Shown piece after piece: positions 27,279 through 35,651 of a stretch of DNA of 38,163 nt (the stretch's first letter is position 1; the number at the start of each line of letters is the position of its first letter). The stretch spans positions 1-38,163 of the forward strand of contig NZ_JACJKS010000021.1 in assembly GCF_016901695.1 (NCBI RefSeq), given 5' to 3'. The DNA comes from Mordavella massiliensis. GTDB lineage: Bacteria > Bacillota > Clostridia > Lachnospirales > Lachnospiraceae. The position numbers were made by a program, and so were the translations under genes. The notes below the pieces were generated by a model. The model searched no databases. It saw only the letters and a list, made by a program, of their open reading frames with translations, and had not been told where the DNA came from.

Positions 27279-28688
27279 CATCGCTTCATATTCGCGCAGG
27301 GAGCGCACCGCCTCCCCGGCCATGGGGATGAGGGCGATCATGTTAAAGACCGTCATCAGGCCCACGCCCACGTCGCCCATATCCCAGACGAACGTGTAGG
27401 CTGCCAGGCCTCCGATGAACAGCATGACAAGGGCCAGGATCTTGTAGGCTGTCTGGGTGGACCAGCTGTCTCCAAACAGGTAGGCGATGTTGGACCTGGA
27501 GTAAAACAGGATCCCGATAAATGTGGAAAAACTGAAGAGCCACAGGATCACCGCCGTAAAGATCACCCCGAACTCGCCCAGGTGGTAGCTCATGGACGTC
27601 TGGAGCAGATCCATGCCCTCCAGCCCGGCCGTCAGTTCCTCCGGGGTGAGGAGCATGATCATGGCCGTACAGCTGCAGATCACCAGCGTGTCGATGAACA
27701 CGCCCAGCGCCTGCAGAAGACCTGCCTTGGCCGGGTGGCTGATATCGGCGGCCGCTGCCGCGCAGGGCGCGGAGCCAGAGCCGGCCTCATTGGAAAAAAG
27801 CCCTCTCTTGACACCGTTCATGAGAACCGCGCCGAACCCGCCGGCCGCCGCCTGGCGCAGGCCGAACGCCTCCTCGAAGATCCGCTGGAACACGGCCGGC
27901 AGATGTCCGATGTTGGTGGCGATCACATAGACCGTAAGCAGCAGATAGAGGCCCGCCATCACCGGGACCATGATATCCAGCACTTTTACCGTTGCGTTCT
28001 TGCGCAGCACGATGACGGCCGCCAGCGCCACCAGCACGATCGTCGAGTAGAGCGGCGGGATGTGGAACGCATTGTCAAACGCGGAGGAGATGGAGTTCCC
28101 GATCACCTGGCTGACGCCGCACCAGCACAGAAGGCCGGACAGGGCGAAAAGGACCGCGATCACGGATTTCTTTTTCCTGCTCCCCCGCCTCGTGATAAAG
28201 AAATCATGGATATAGTAGGCCGGGCCGCCCCGGTATCCTCCATAGAGGGGATCCTTCTGCTTGTACAGCTGCGCCAGCGTCGCCTCCGCAAAGGCAGTGG
28301 AGGAGCCGAGCAGGGCGATAAACCACATCCAGAACACGGCGCCTGCGCCCCCTGCGGAGATGGCCGCCACCACGCCGACCAGATTGCCCATGCCCACGCG
28401 GGTGGCGGTGGACACCACAAGCGCCTGCACCCCGGAGAGCGCCTGGTGATCCGGGCCGGTCCGCTTCTCCATCGTCACACGGAGCATTTCCGGGAGCATC
28501 CGAAACGGCATGAAGCGGGTGCGGATCGTGAAGTAGACCCCCGCCGGCACGAGGATGATGACCAGGATCGAAAGCCCCAGCGTCCCGCCGCCCGGGAGGG
28601 GCAGGGTGACGATATCCCCCCAGAGCAGGCCGTAGACCGCCTCGATCAGATTGACAAGCGCATTGCCTATTGTATGTATCAGTTCCAT
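27258..28688 (-). CDS. sodium:alanine/glycine symporter (AGCS family)
   Basis: Protein of 476 aa with about ten to eleven membrane helices and AGCS signatures: LSGVQALVVSTATRVGMGNL, VGVVAAISAGGAGAVFWMW and NEAGSGSAPCAAAAADISHP. It imports alanine or glycine with Na+. The start is ATG 28688 with GAGAGG ten nt upstream; the in-frame ATG at 28715 overlaps that site. Monocistronic. Confidence 0.9.
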   Translation of the reverse strand: MELIHTIGNALVNLIEAVYGLLWGDIVTLPLPGGGTLGLSILVIILVPAGVYFTIRTRFMPFRMLPEMLRVTMEKRTGPDHQALSGVQALVVSTATRVGMGNLVGVVAAISAGGAGAVFWMWFIALLGSSTAFAEATLAQLYKQKDPLYGGYRGGPAYYIHDFFITRRGSRKKKSVIAVLFALSGLLCWCGVSQVIGNSISSAFDNAFHIPPLYSTIVLVALAAVIVLRKNATVKVLDIMVPVMAGLYLLLTVYVIATNIGHLPAVFQRIFEEAFGLRQAAAGGFGAVLMNGVKRGLFSNEAGSGSAPCAAAAADISHPAKAGLLQALGVFIDTLVICSCTAMIMLLTPEELTAGLEGMDLLQTSMSYHLGEFGVIFTAVILWLFSFSTFIGILFYSRSNIAYLFGDSWSTQTAYKILALVMLFIGGLAAYTFVWDMGDVGVGLMTVFNMIALIPMAGEAVRSLREYEAMKKSGGI

Positions 28689-28729
28689 TGGCTGTATTCC
28701 TCTCTTCCATTCCAAAACTCATTTCCACA

Positions 28730-28758
28730 AGTATATAGCGAAATTTTGCCCCTGTAAA
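28730..28758 (-). promoter_or_regulatory. symporter gene promoter
   Basis: On the minus strand TTTACA, a 17-nt spacer and TATACT, 41 nt before the start codon. Confidence 0.75.
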
Positions 28759-28797
28759 GCGAAAAAGTGTTTTTGTTTTTCATAACCGGCAGCCGTC

Positions 28798-28852
28798 AAA
28801 AAAAGACGCAGCCGCTGTACCTGCCGAAAACGGCATATACACGGTCTGCGTC
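28798..28852 (-). terminator. terminator of the seven-gene AAA operon
   Basis: Outer arms GACGCAG and CTGCGTC plus inner pairing GCCG-AAAA-CGGC, followed on the minus strand by TTTTTTTGACGG. It sits about 30 nt after the stop of the last operon gene and is the only strong terminator in the 28.8-35.5 kb block. Confidence 0.9.
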
Positions 28853-28885
28853 ATGACATCCGGCCTTTCTGGTCCCGCCGGACAC

Positions 28886-29794
28886 CTAATCCTCGTACTC
28901 CACGATATATCCTATCTTTCCGCTGAAATAGGGAACGACACTGATGATGTCGTCCGGCACATCGTTCCACACCCAGCGGCCAAGCTGCTGGTTATAGTAA
29001 ATGTCCAGATACGCCTCATCCACGCCTACGGAAGCGTCGTACAGGCTCGGCTCCCCGCTCATCCACTCTGAACTGCACCAGTAGCCCGGGTCATTGATCT
29101 TCTCGCCATAGAGCCGGTTGTTCTCGTCTACCCAGTAATAATCCGAACCATTCAGATCCCGCCGGCCTCCGATCCGGAACTGGATATTACTGTACCCGTG
29201 GTTACTGATCTCAGCGAGGATATAGTTATACTCCTCCGGGCTGTTGATCCTCACAAGGTATCCGCCCATATCCCTCGCCTTCTGTCCGGCGGCAGACCAT
29301 GTACAGTCATCAATAAAGTAACCGTACCGGTGGATGCCTCCCTCGGTCACATCATAGACTTCTTCCTCTTCTTTTTCATCCGAAAGATCCCTGTCTTCCT
29401 TCTCCGTCTCTGCGGCATCGTCCGCATCATCCGTATCCGCATCTTCCGGCTCTTCTTCATCCTCCTCCGCGGCATCAGCCGTGTAGGTCTCCGCCTCCGC
29501 CGGGGCCGGATCTTCTGCATCCCTGCTTCCCAGCACTCTCACGCCAAATCCCACTGCAGCTGCCACAACAAATATGACAGCAAAGATGAGGACCGTCCGC
29601 CGGCTTCCGCCCGGCTTCTTCTCCGGACCAGGCTGCGGCTGCGGCGCCGGTGTCGGCTGCGGCTGCGGCGCCGGTGTCGGCTGCGGTGCCGGCGTTGGCT
29701 GCGGCTGCGGCTCAGGCTGGGCTACCTTCGTCCCGCACTCCGGGCAAAACAGGGCATCATCCGGTATCTCATTTCCGCAATTTGAACATCTCAT
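28886..29794 (-). CDS. zinc-ribbon, membrane-anchored protein with C-type-lectin-like domain
   Basis: Protein of 302 aa. Residues 3-20 form a zinc ribbon (Cys 3, 6, 17, 20; CSNCGNEI ... CPECGTK). Residues 25-60 are a Pro/Gln/Ala linker (QPTPAPQP repeats). One membrane helix lies at about 67-88. A very acidic Asp/Glu stretch covers 92-146. A C-type-lectin-like fold covers about 155-300, with [32 protein letters not shown], a GEPS motif and [10 protein letters not shown] containing the conserved W-N-D. The ribbon should be cytoplasmic and the lectin-like domain external, probably binding a glycan, protein or Ca2+. Start ATG 29794 follows AAGAGG; an in-frame ATG eight codons upstream is less likely. 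Last gene of the operon. Confidence 0.85.
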   Translation of the reverse strand: MRCSNCGNEIPDDALFCPECGTKVAQPEPQPQPTPAPQPTPAPQPQPTPAPQPQPGPEKKPGGSRRTVLIFAVIFVVAAAVGFGVRVLGSRDAEDPAPAEAETYTADAAEEDEEEPEDADTDDADDAAETEKEDRDLSDEKEEEEVYDVTEGGIHRYGYFIDDCTWSAAGQKARDMGGYLVRINSPEEYNYILAEISNHGYSNIQFRIGGRRDLNGSDYYWVDENNRLYGEKINDPGYWCSSEWMSGEPSLYDASVGVDEAYLDIYYNQQLGRWVWNDVPDDIISVVPYFSGKIGYIVEYED

Positions 29795-29824
29795 TCCTCT
29801 TTTCCCCCTTCGTTCCACATATGA

Positions 29825-30325
29825 TCAACAAGCAATAACAGACACTATCCCGTTGGAACTTACCGCCCTGCAGCAGTCCACATACACTTCGATAAATTCA
29901 TAGCCGCCGCGCATCGCTATGCCGCGCGCCTTCTCCATGCCGCCGGGCAGGGGCTGTCCCGATTTATAGTGCTCGATGATGCCATGGTCAAAATCCAGCG
30001 TATGCACCTCGTAAGGCTCTCCCAGACAGCAAACAGCCACGCAGCCGAGAAAGATCCCCGCTATCTCCACTTCAGGAAACTCATTGCAGATCGCATCCAG
30101 GATCTCATCCACCTTGCGCTGGTTATGCACATGTCCGCCCGCATCCAGCTTGCGGATCGCATCCATATATGCCCTGGAGCGGGGGCGCCGCAGCAGCCGG
30201 TCCAGTTTCATCTTGTCCATCTGCTGCGCCTGCTGTTTCTGCTGCTGATCCTCGTGGGACACAGCGCTCAAAATACTGTCCGACCGGGTCTTCTGATCCG
30301 GTGTTCTCAACATGGGTCTTGGCAT
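29825..30325 (-). CDS. unknown protein, 166 aa (AAA operon gene 6)
   Basis: Not recognised. It is soluble: a charged, Gln-rich N-terminal half (EDQQQKQQAQQMDKMKLDRL, likely coiled coil) is followed by a compact domain of about residues 55-166 rich in beta-type sequence (EVEIAGIFLGCVAVCCLGEP, YEVHTLDFDHGIIEHY, GGYEFIEVYVDCCRAV). Two CC pairs are notable. The ribosome site GGAGG lies eight nt before the ATG. It follows gene 5 by 24 nt and precedes the lectin-like gene by 30 nt, so it is in the same transcript. No catalytic motif is evident to me. Confidence 0.75.
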   Translation of the reverse strand: MPRPMLRTPDQKTRSDSILSAVSHEDQQQKQQAQQMDKMKLDRLLRRPRSRAYMDAIRKLDAGGHVHNQRKVDEILDAICNEFPEVEIAGIFLGCVAVCCLGEPYEVHTLDFDHGIIEHYKSGQPLPGGMEKARGIAMRGGYEFIEVYVDCCRAVSSNGIVSVIAC

Positions 30326-30349
30326 TTCCCATTCCTCCTGTCACACAAC

Positions 30350-31144
30350 TTATTTAAAGACACTTTTCACTAAGATCACAATGGCGACCAGCATGATGAT
30401 CACGGGCATGAACGCGGTGATGATCACAGAAAACCGGGATACACCTGCCGACACCTGAGCCAGCTTTTCCTCCATCACATACACGCCGCCCACATAGACG
30501 ACCGCCTGAAAAAGCGCGGAGCGCAGGCAGCCTGCCAGACGGCTTCCCGAGAAGACGATCAGCGCCGCAGCGATCCCGGCTGCCGCCAGGCTGTTCTTCT
30601 TTATCAGCCCCCATGCCGCCAGCGGGACCGTCCCCACAGAGACAAGGGCGATCACCGCCCCGAGCGCCCCGATCAGAAACTGGTACGCACCCGACTGCTT
30701 CACCACATAATTCAGGATGACGAGCGCGAGCCCCGCCACAACGACCGCCGTCAGGATCTTCACAACCGCCAGGCCGGATACGTCCGGACTGTTCGGGTAG
30801 AGAAGGAGCAGCATATTTATGATCGCCGCAAGAAACACCGTGTCAAGAAAAGCGGCCGCAGCATCCAGCGGCGCCTGGCTGAACAGGTTTCTCATGGTCC
30901 CGTAATCAGCCAGATCGCTCAGAAACGGGATCTTCAGGCTGTTGTTGATCGCCCCGAACGCTTCCGTCAGGCCCGAAACCGACAAGCACCCCAGAAGAAG
31001 CAGCGCAAACACAACCATCAGCGCCATGGCGGACGCCACACTCGCGTCCCATTGCCTCTGTCCGGCCGAAGCCGCCTGTCCGAGCAGGCCTGCCGCGATC
31101 ATACAGCATCCCGTAAGAAAAAGTACCACGATCAATGTATACAT
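30350..31144 (-). CDS. polytopic membrane protein, 264 aa (AAA operon gene 5)
   Basis: Not recognised. About seven or eight hydrophobic helices, for example YTLIVVLFLTGCCMIAAGLL, ALMVVFALLLLGCLSVSGL, AFLDTVFLAAIINMLLLLY, VVVAGLALVILNYVV and FSVIITAFMPVIIMLVAIVI at the end. No transporter signature is visible. The start is ATG 31144, with AGGGAGGA four nt upstream; upstream in-frame sequence belongs to the AAA gene. It lies 31 nt after the AAA ATPase gene, so it may be the membrane partner of that ATPase. Confidence 0.8.
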   Translation of the reverse strand: MYTLIVVLFLTGCCMIAAGLLGQAASAGQRQWDASVASAMALMVVFALLLLGCLSVSGLTEAFGAINNSLKIPFLSDLADYGTMRNLFSQAPLDAAAAFLDTVFLAAIINMLLLLYPNSPDVSGLAVVKILTAVVVAGLALVILNYVVKQSGAYQFLIGALGAVIALVSVGTVPLAAWGLIKKNSLAAAGIAAALIVFSGSRLAGCLRSALFQAVVYVGGVYVMEEKLAQVSAGVSRFSVIITAFMPVIIMLVAIVILVKSVFK

Positions 31145-31175
31145 TCCGTCCTCCCTCATTGCCTGCTCCGGCACA

Positions 31176-32750
31176 CTAAACAAGCACTTTCCTTGTCCGC
31201 GGCCCGCTCTTTTTCTGCAAAAGCTCCTCGCCGCCGATGGGCTTGCCCGAGGCGGGAACCGCACGCTCCTTGCCCCACTCCCGGATCGCCTCGATCTTCT
31301 CGGGACTCGTCTGGGAGAGCGGGACCACATTGTCAAATGCGGTGATGATATTCTCTGCATTCATAACAAAATTCTCGTTGGCGATCACACGGTAAGCCAG
31401 ATCCCGGACCGTGGATTCCAGATCCGCGCCCGTAAAGCCGTCGCTGATCTCCACGATCTTGTCCGCAAACGGCCCCGTAAATTCCAGGCCGAGGTACTTG
31501 CGCATATACAGCGCCAGGATATCCCGCCTCTCGTCCGCCGTAGGAAGGTCCACAAAGAACAGTTCGTCAAAACGTCCGCGCCGCAGGAGCTCTGACGGAA
31601 GCATGGAGACGTCATTGGCCGTCGCCACAACAAACACCTGCTTCTTGCACTCCTGCATCCAGAACAGGAACTGTCCCACCATTCTTGTAGAGACGCCCCC
31701 GTCGTTGGAACTTCCGGCTCCGGACAGTCCCTTCTCGATCTCATCGATCCACAGGATACAGGGAGCCACATTCTCCGCTGTTGTCAGCGCATCTTTCAGC
31801 TGCTGCTCCGACTGTCCCACATAGCTCCCCTGCACAGTGGCAAAGTCAAGCCGGTAGAGGGGGAGCTTCCAGTTGGCGGAGATGGACTTCGCAGAAAGAG
31901 ATTTCCCGCAGCCCGGCACGCCCACAAGAAGAATGCCCCTGGGCGGCTGCAGCCCCTTGGCGCGCAGCTCGTCCCTCTTTTCCGGCGTGAGGAGTTCCTT
32001 CTTCTCGTCCAGCCATTTCCGCAGGCCTTCCAGGCCCCCCACGTCTTTCACATTGTCATCTACTTCTATCTTCTCAAGCCCGGAGATATCTGAGAAAAGC
32101 CGGTCCTTCGCATAGCGGATCTCATCCAGATCCGCCTTGCGGACACACTTGTTGGCGATCAGGGCGGCGATCACATTCTCCGCCTCGATCCTCGTCACGC
32201 CAGCCAGCATGGACGCCGCTTCCCGGATATCCGAATTATCCCACTCGATCGGGATCTCATTGCGGTAGTCATCGATGTATTCCTTGATGATCCCATACAT
32301 CTCGTCCTCGTTCGGGAGATCGATCTTAAGGACAAGCCCCTGTCTCTGCAGCTGGTTCCAGACAGGATTGTTCGTCAGCACGATCACAACGCCGCCGGAC
32401 TCATTTGCCAGGTTCACCAGCGCAAGGATCTGTTTGGAATCCGCATTATCCGTACTCAGATCCGGCACTTCCGTCAGTACGATCGTCAGGTACTGCTTGC
32501 GCTTCATCTGCTCCGTTATAAAATCGATCGCGCCGTACACGGATTTATCCTCGTCCAGCACCTTGTCCGTCGCAATGTCATAGACGCCTTTGGACAGTGT
32601 ATGGACATAGAAGGGCAGCGAGAGTTCTTCCGATATCTCCTTCAGGATATCCAGGGTCCTCCCCCTCTCGATCGTATTGATCGCGATAAACGGTATCCTG
32701 GCGATCGAGTAGCGTTTGATCAGTTTCTTAGCCTCTGCTGTATCGCTCAT
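31176..32750 (-). CDS. AAA+ ATPase, Ycf46-like
   Basis: Protein of 524 aa. Residues 1-220 form a degenerate first ATPase-like domain (PFIAINTIERGRTLDILKEI, YLTIVLTEVPDLS, VVIVLTNNP) without a Walker A. Residues of about 235-470 form an FtsH/Cdc48-type AAA module: Walker A GVPGCGKS (277-284), pore-type loop near GSYVGQSEQQ, Walker B CILWIDE (331-337), sensor 1 Asn in ATANDVS, and Arg finger pair in LRRGRFDE. This layout matches the Ycf46/Slr0374 family, whose biochemical role is poorly known. It should form a hexamer that remodels proteins. No protease or nuclease domain is attached. The start ATG 32750 is eight nt from GGAAGGA. It is the energy source of the seven-gene operon. Confidence 0.88.
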   Translation of the reverse strand: MSDTAEAKKLIKRYSIARIPFIAINTIERGRTLDILKEISEELSLPFYVHTLSKGVYDIATDKVLDEDKSVYGAIDFITEQMKRKQYLTIVLTEVPDLSTDNADSKQILALVNLANESGGVVIVLTNNPVWNQLQRQGLVLKIDLPNEDEMYGIIKEYIDDYRNEIPIEWDNSDIREAASMLAGVTRIEAENVIAALIANKCVRKADLDEIRYAKDRLFSDISGLEKIEVDDNVKDVGGLEGLRKWLDEKKELLTPEKRDELRAKGLQPPRGILLVGVPGCGKSLSAKSISANWKLPLYRLDFATVQGSYVGQSEQQLKDALTTAENVAPCILWIDEIEKGLSGAGSSNDGGVSTRMVGQFLFWMQECKKQVFVVATANDVSMLPSELLRRGRFDELFFVDLPTADERRDILALYMRKYLGLEFTGPFADKIVEISDGFTGADLESTVRDLAYRVIANENFVMNAENIITAFDNVVPLSQTSPEKIEAIREWGKERAVPASGKPIGGEELLQKKSGPRTRKVLV

Positions 32751-32755
32751 ATGAA

Positions 32756-33214
32756 TCATCCTTCCTGAAACACGTTCACTTTATGATTTCGCACAATGCT
32801 GCTCATCTTTCCGCTCCGGTCCGCCTTCGCAGAATCTTCCAGCGACTTCTGCATGCTGTCCGCCTGCGTCAGCACCAGCTGCCGGTATTGCTTCCTGTCC
32901 TCATCCGGCAGCGCCGGCACATCGATGGCTTTTGCCAGGAACGCCATCTCCTTCCGGAGGTCCCGCAGCGCGCGGACGATCGCGCCCTCCTGACCTCCTG
33001 TTCTGCTCATGTCCTTCCGGAACTTGTCGGATGCCGCGTTCAGCCGGGCATTCACTGCATCGATCAGCCGGTTGGAAAAACGCTCCGCCACGCCGGACTG
33101 CCATTCCAGCGTACCCTGCTGCATCGCAGCCAGGACCGCCTCGTCATCCTGCTTCTCTTTGAGCATATCCAGAACAGAGGCCCATTCCGCATATGTATGT
33201 GGTACCTGTATCAT
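32756..33214 (-). CDS. helical protein, 152 aa (AAA operon gene 3)
   Basis: Not recognised. Highly charged, predicted almost entirely helical (for example DMLKEKQDDEAVLAAMQQGT, FSNRLIDAVNARLNAASDKF, IVRALRDLRKEMAFLAKAID), with no Cys and no membrane segment. It is an adaptor-like small protein. Its start ATG 33214 overlaps the stop of the zinc-ribbon gene (ATGA), and its stop lies 5 nt before the AAA start, implying coupled translation and probably a complex with both. Confidence 0.8.
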   Translation of the reverse strand: MIQVPHTYAEWASVLDMLKEKQDDEAVLAAMQQGTLEWQSGVAERFSNRLIDAVNARLNAASDKFRKDMSRTGGQEGAIVRALRDLRKEMAFLAKAIDVPALPDEDRKQYRQLVLTQADSMQKSLEDSAKADRSGKMSSIVRNHKVNVFQEG

Positions 33215-33717
33215 CTCTTTCTCTTCCTCCTGACCATAACCTCCGGCGGTTCCACGCTCCATTCCGGGAGCCCCTGGGCAAACACACTGGCCGGCTCCTC
33301 ATAGTGGAACGGGCTGACCGGCTCCTGCTGCGGCGCACTGGCCGGCGCAAAGGGGATCTCCGCTTTCTTTTCCTCTGCCGGGCTCTCCGGACGGATCTCC
33401 TTTATCTCCTGAAAGGGCATGTCCGTTCCCACCGCAGGCTGCGGCTCAGGGATGGGCTGCGGTTCAGGGATGGGCTGCGGCTCGGGGACCGGCTGCGGCT
33501 CAGGAACCGGCTGCGGATCTGGGATCGGCTGCGGTTCAGGAACCGGCTGCGGCTCGGGGATGGGCTGCGGCTCAGGGATGGGCTGCGGCAGCTTTGTCCC
33601 GCAGAATTTACAGAATTTCGCGCTCGACGCGTTTAATCCATTGCAGTTCGGGCAGGGGATGTTTCCTCCTCCCGCCACGGAATTGATAAAATCCGCTTTC
33701 GTTTTTGCATCCATCAT
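33211..33717 (-). CDS. zinc-ribbon protein with Pro-Glu-Pro-Gln repeat (AAA operon gene 2)
   Basis: Protein of 168 aa. The N-terminal zinc ribbon has Cys 22, 25, 36 and 39 (CPNCNGLNA ... CKFCGTKLPQ). Residues of about 43-95 are eight or so hexapeptides P-[ED]-P-Q-P-[IV], predicted extended polyproline-like. A linker of about 60 aa and a basic tail (VMVRRKRKR) follow. No membrane segment is seen. Such a rod could bridge partners or span a distance; the ribbon resembles that of the lectin-like protein at the other end of the operon. ATGA overlap with the next gene; GGAGGA before the start. Confidence 0.82.
   Translation of the reverse strand: MMDAKTKADFINSVAGGGNIPCPNCNGLNASSAKFCKFCGTKLPQPIPEPQPIPEPQPVPEPQPIPDPQPVPEPQPVPEPQPIPEPQPIPEPQPAVGTDMPFQEIKEIRPESPAEEKKAEIPFAPASAPQQEPVSPFHYEEPASVFAQGLPEWSVEPPEVMVRRKRKR
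33430..33594 (-). repeat. 18-nt coding tandem repeat (P-[ED]-P-Q-P-[IV])
   Basis: About eight to nine units of 18 nt (plus-strand core GGCTGCGG[CT]TC followed by a variable GG/AGGGAT or GGGACC) encode the hexapeptide rod of the zinc-ribbon protein. Units differ at synonymous positions, so the array is not brand new, but it is the sort of repeat that varies in copy number between strains. Confidence 0.85.
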
Positions 33718-33729
33718 TCATTCCTCCCT

Positions 33730-35460
33730 CTACTGTACCTTTACACGTCTGTTGGAATCCGCGAGCTTTCTCACATACTGCTCCGGTGTGATCTGCTCAA
33801 GGAAATCGATCACCTGCTGGCTCTGCGCGTCTTTGGCGGCAAATTCCGCCCGGAAGTCAACGACTTCCGCCAGCGTCGCCCGGATGATCTGCATCCCGTT
33901 TGTGCGCTTCTGTTCAAACTGCGTCTCAATATTCTGACGCCCCGCCTCAATCTTTTTCTTCTTTGAGAAATGATTCAGGATCAGTCCGATGCCGGCTATG
34001 ATGGCGATCAGCCCAAGGAACATGCTGCCTGCCACCATCATTCCAAGTCCGATGGCAGCGATCACGCCGCCTCCGTACAGGCAGTACTGATCAAACGTAG
34101 AAAGCACCATCTGGGCAAGTGCCGCCTCTTTCTCACGGTCTACCAGCGCCTGGAACCTGCCGAGCAGTTCCTGCTCATTCTGTCCGTCTGTCGTCTTATC
34201 ATTAAACGTGTCTACATTGATCTCTATCTCGTTGGGAATCTTCATCCGGTTCTGCGCCGTCACGTCGTTATACGCGTTGGTGATCCATTCCCTGGACAGC
34301 GCGATGGCAAATTTCTGCGTGGATGCACTGGCGTGGGAGGACTCCGGCTTCATGGCCGCATCTGTGAGGAGCTGGGTGAAATCTTTGTGGGTCTCAAAGG
34401 CAGTCTGCTCCACCGTCATATTCTGGCGGGCCCGGTCCTCATCCCCCTCAAAGTCCACAACGAACTGTTCAAACTTCTCCTCCTTGCGGAGCGGGAGCTC
34501 CTCGTCATCAAAATCTGTGACAAGGCTCTCCAGAATGTCATCCAGCTGCTCTTTCAGCGAGTCCGTGGACGCTTCCTGGTCAAAGATGTCTGTAAAATAG
34601 CCGAGGATATCCGCATGGAGATTGGCTCCCTCCATAATGTCCTCAAGTACAGGCCATGTCTTGCTGTACTTTTGCAGATAGGTGTAGGACGTATCCTCCA
34701 GCGGCTTTCTCTTGAGATTAATTGCCTCGGACCACTGTACGGTCTGCTGCTCTACAAAGCCCGGCTTCTCCGACAGGTGATCCAGCCACTGCGTCATCTG
34801 CCTGGACACAACGCCCTCGGAGTCCGCTCCCAGAAGCCCGCTGGCAAACGCATCCAGGATAATGATCGTCTTCCGGTCCAGGTTCTCCTCGTCCTGATTG
34901 GCCAGATACCGCTGGGTCCACTTCAGGCATGACCCTTTGCGGTCCGCCCTCCGGCATACAAGCGCAAAGAAAAGAGACGTCTTCTCATCGTTCCTCTTGA
35001 TCCCTTCCCGGAGCGCCTTATCCGCCAGCTCCGGCTGGTCGTTGATCCAGGCTGCGAGCGCCACAAGGCAGGGCGCAAGCCAGTACCCCGGCGTCGAGAT
35101 CATCAGTTCCTCCGTCGCCGAGCTGATCGTATCCTTTTTGACGATCCCGAGATCATCTGCCTGCAGGATACCTGTTGTTGTCCTTCTCACCAGGTCGTAG
35201 TGCCCGTACTTCTTTTCCAGCTCCTGCCTGATCTTTACAAGGCGCGTCTCCGCCTGGCCAAGCCTGTTGGCGCGGACCTGGGCCGATACAAACGCATAAA
35301 AATCTCTCGCCAGTTTGCCTACTTCGTCATAGACTACCTTTACGTTATCATTCACGGTCCCCACGCCTGAGTCAAGGACCTCCAGGTCATTGTGGATGGC
35401 TCCCAGACTGTTCTCGATCTTCCGCAGATCGGCCGGATGAATGGATGTTACTTCTGCCAT
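33730..35460 (-). CDS. large coiled-coil, membrane-attached protein (AAA operon gene 1)
   Basis: Not recognised; 576 aa. Residues 1-90 look coiled coil (LRKIENSLGAIHNDLEVLDS, RLVKIRQELEKKYG). Residues of about 110-230 are helical and TPR-like (WLAPCLVALAAWINDQPELA, ADKALREGIKRNDEKTSLFF). A charged middle part follows. Near 458-498 two adjacent hydrophobic helices (YGGGVIAAIGLGMMVAGSMF and LGLIAIIAGIGLILNHF) form a hairpin, followed by KKKK and a C-terminal helical domain of about 78 residues. Both ends should therefore be cytoplasmic. It is the first gene behind the operon promoter and probably the membrane scaffold or substrate of the AAA machine. Ribosome site GAGGAGGG. Confidence 0.82.
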   Translation of the reverse strand: MAEVTSIHPADLRKIENSLGAIHNDLEVLDSGVGTVNDNVKVVYDEVGKLARDFYAFVSAQVRANRLGQAETRLVKIRQELEKKYGHYDLVRRTTTGILQADDLGIVKKDTISSATEELMISTPGYWLAPCLVALAAWINDQPELADKALREGIKRNDEKTSLFFALVCRRADRKGSCLKWTQRYLANQDEENLDRKTIIILDAFASGLLGADSEGVVSRQMTQWLDHLSEKPGFVEQQTVQWSEAINLKRKPLEDTSYTYLQKYSKTWPVLEDIMEGANLHADILGYFTDIFDQEASTDSLKEQLDDILESLVTDFDDEELPLRKEEKFEQFVVDFEGDEDRARQNMTVEQTAFETHKDFTQLLTDAAMKPESSHASASTQKFAIALSREWITNAYNDVTAQNRMKIPNEIEINVDTFNDKTTDGQNEQELLGRFQALVDREKEAALAQMVLSTFDQYCLYGGGVIAAIGLGMMVAGSMFLGLIAIIAGIGLILNHFSKKKKIEAGRQNIETQFEQKRTNGMQIIRATLAEVVDFRAEFAAKDAQSQQVIDFLEQITPEQYVRKLADSNRRVKVQ

Positions 35461-35487
35461 GATTATCCCTCCTCATAAAGCAAATTT

Positions 35488-35501
35488 TGCATGAATATGC
35501 A
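35488..35501. promoter_or_regulatory. inverted repeat at the AAA-operon transcription start
   Basis: TGCATGAATATGCA (arms TGCAT/ATGCA) lies across the predicted +1 of the AAA operon and is embedded in a wider imperfect AATTTTGCAT/ATGCATTAATT symmetry. This is the position of a typical repressor operator. No regulator is encoded next to it. Confidence 0.45.
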
Positions 35502-35504
35502 TTA

Positions 35505-35533
35505 ATTTTACAAAATCTGTCTTTTATTGTCAA
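35505..35533 (-). promoter_or_regulatory. promoter of the seven-gene AAA operon
   Basis: On the minus strand a perfect TTGACA, a 17-nt spacer and TAAAAT, 45 nt before the start of the 576-aa gene. This is one of the best sigma-A promoters in the window. Confidence 0.85.
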
Positions 35534-35578
35534 GACGGCGCTATTTTCTAAAAATTAACGTAAATTCCGCATTATGTC

Positions 35579-35607
35579 TTTTTGTTTTCATTTACATATG
35601 TTATACT
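35579..35607 (+). promoter_or_regulatory. promoter of the toxin mRNA (RNA I)
   Basis: TATACT at 35602-35607 with the extended element TG (TGTTATACT); the -35 region (TTTTTG, 17-nt spacer) is weak. It predicts a start near 35614 and a transcript of about 175 nt ending at the shared terminator. Confidence 0.6.
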
Positions 35608-35622
35608 CTTCTTAGCTGTCGA

Positions 35623-35642
35623 CTCTTTCCAGCTGGAAGGAG
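35623..35642 (+). promoter_or_regulatory. hairpin sequestering the toxin Shine-Dalgarno
   Basis: CTCTTTCC pairs with GGAAGGAG (seven Watson-Crick pairs and one G-U) around the tetraloop AGCT. The right arm is most of the perfect ribosome site AAGGAGGT. Hidden ribosome sites are a hallmark of type I toxin mRNAs. Confidence 0.7.
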
Positions 35643-35651
35643 GTGAAATAA

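Noticed and set aside
33430-33594. Regularly spaced repeats as a CRISPR array.
   Set aside because: The 18-nt units are contiguous without spacers and keep the reading frame of a Pro-rich protein.
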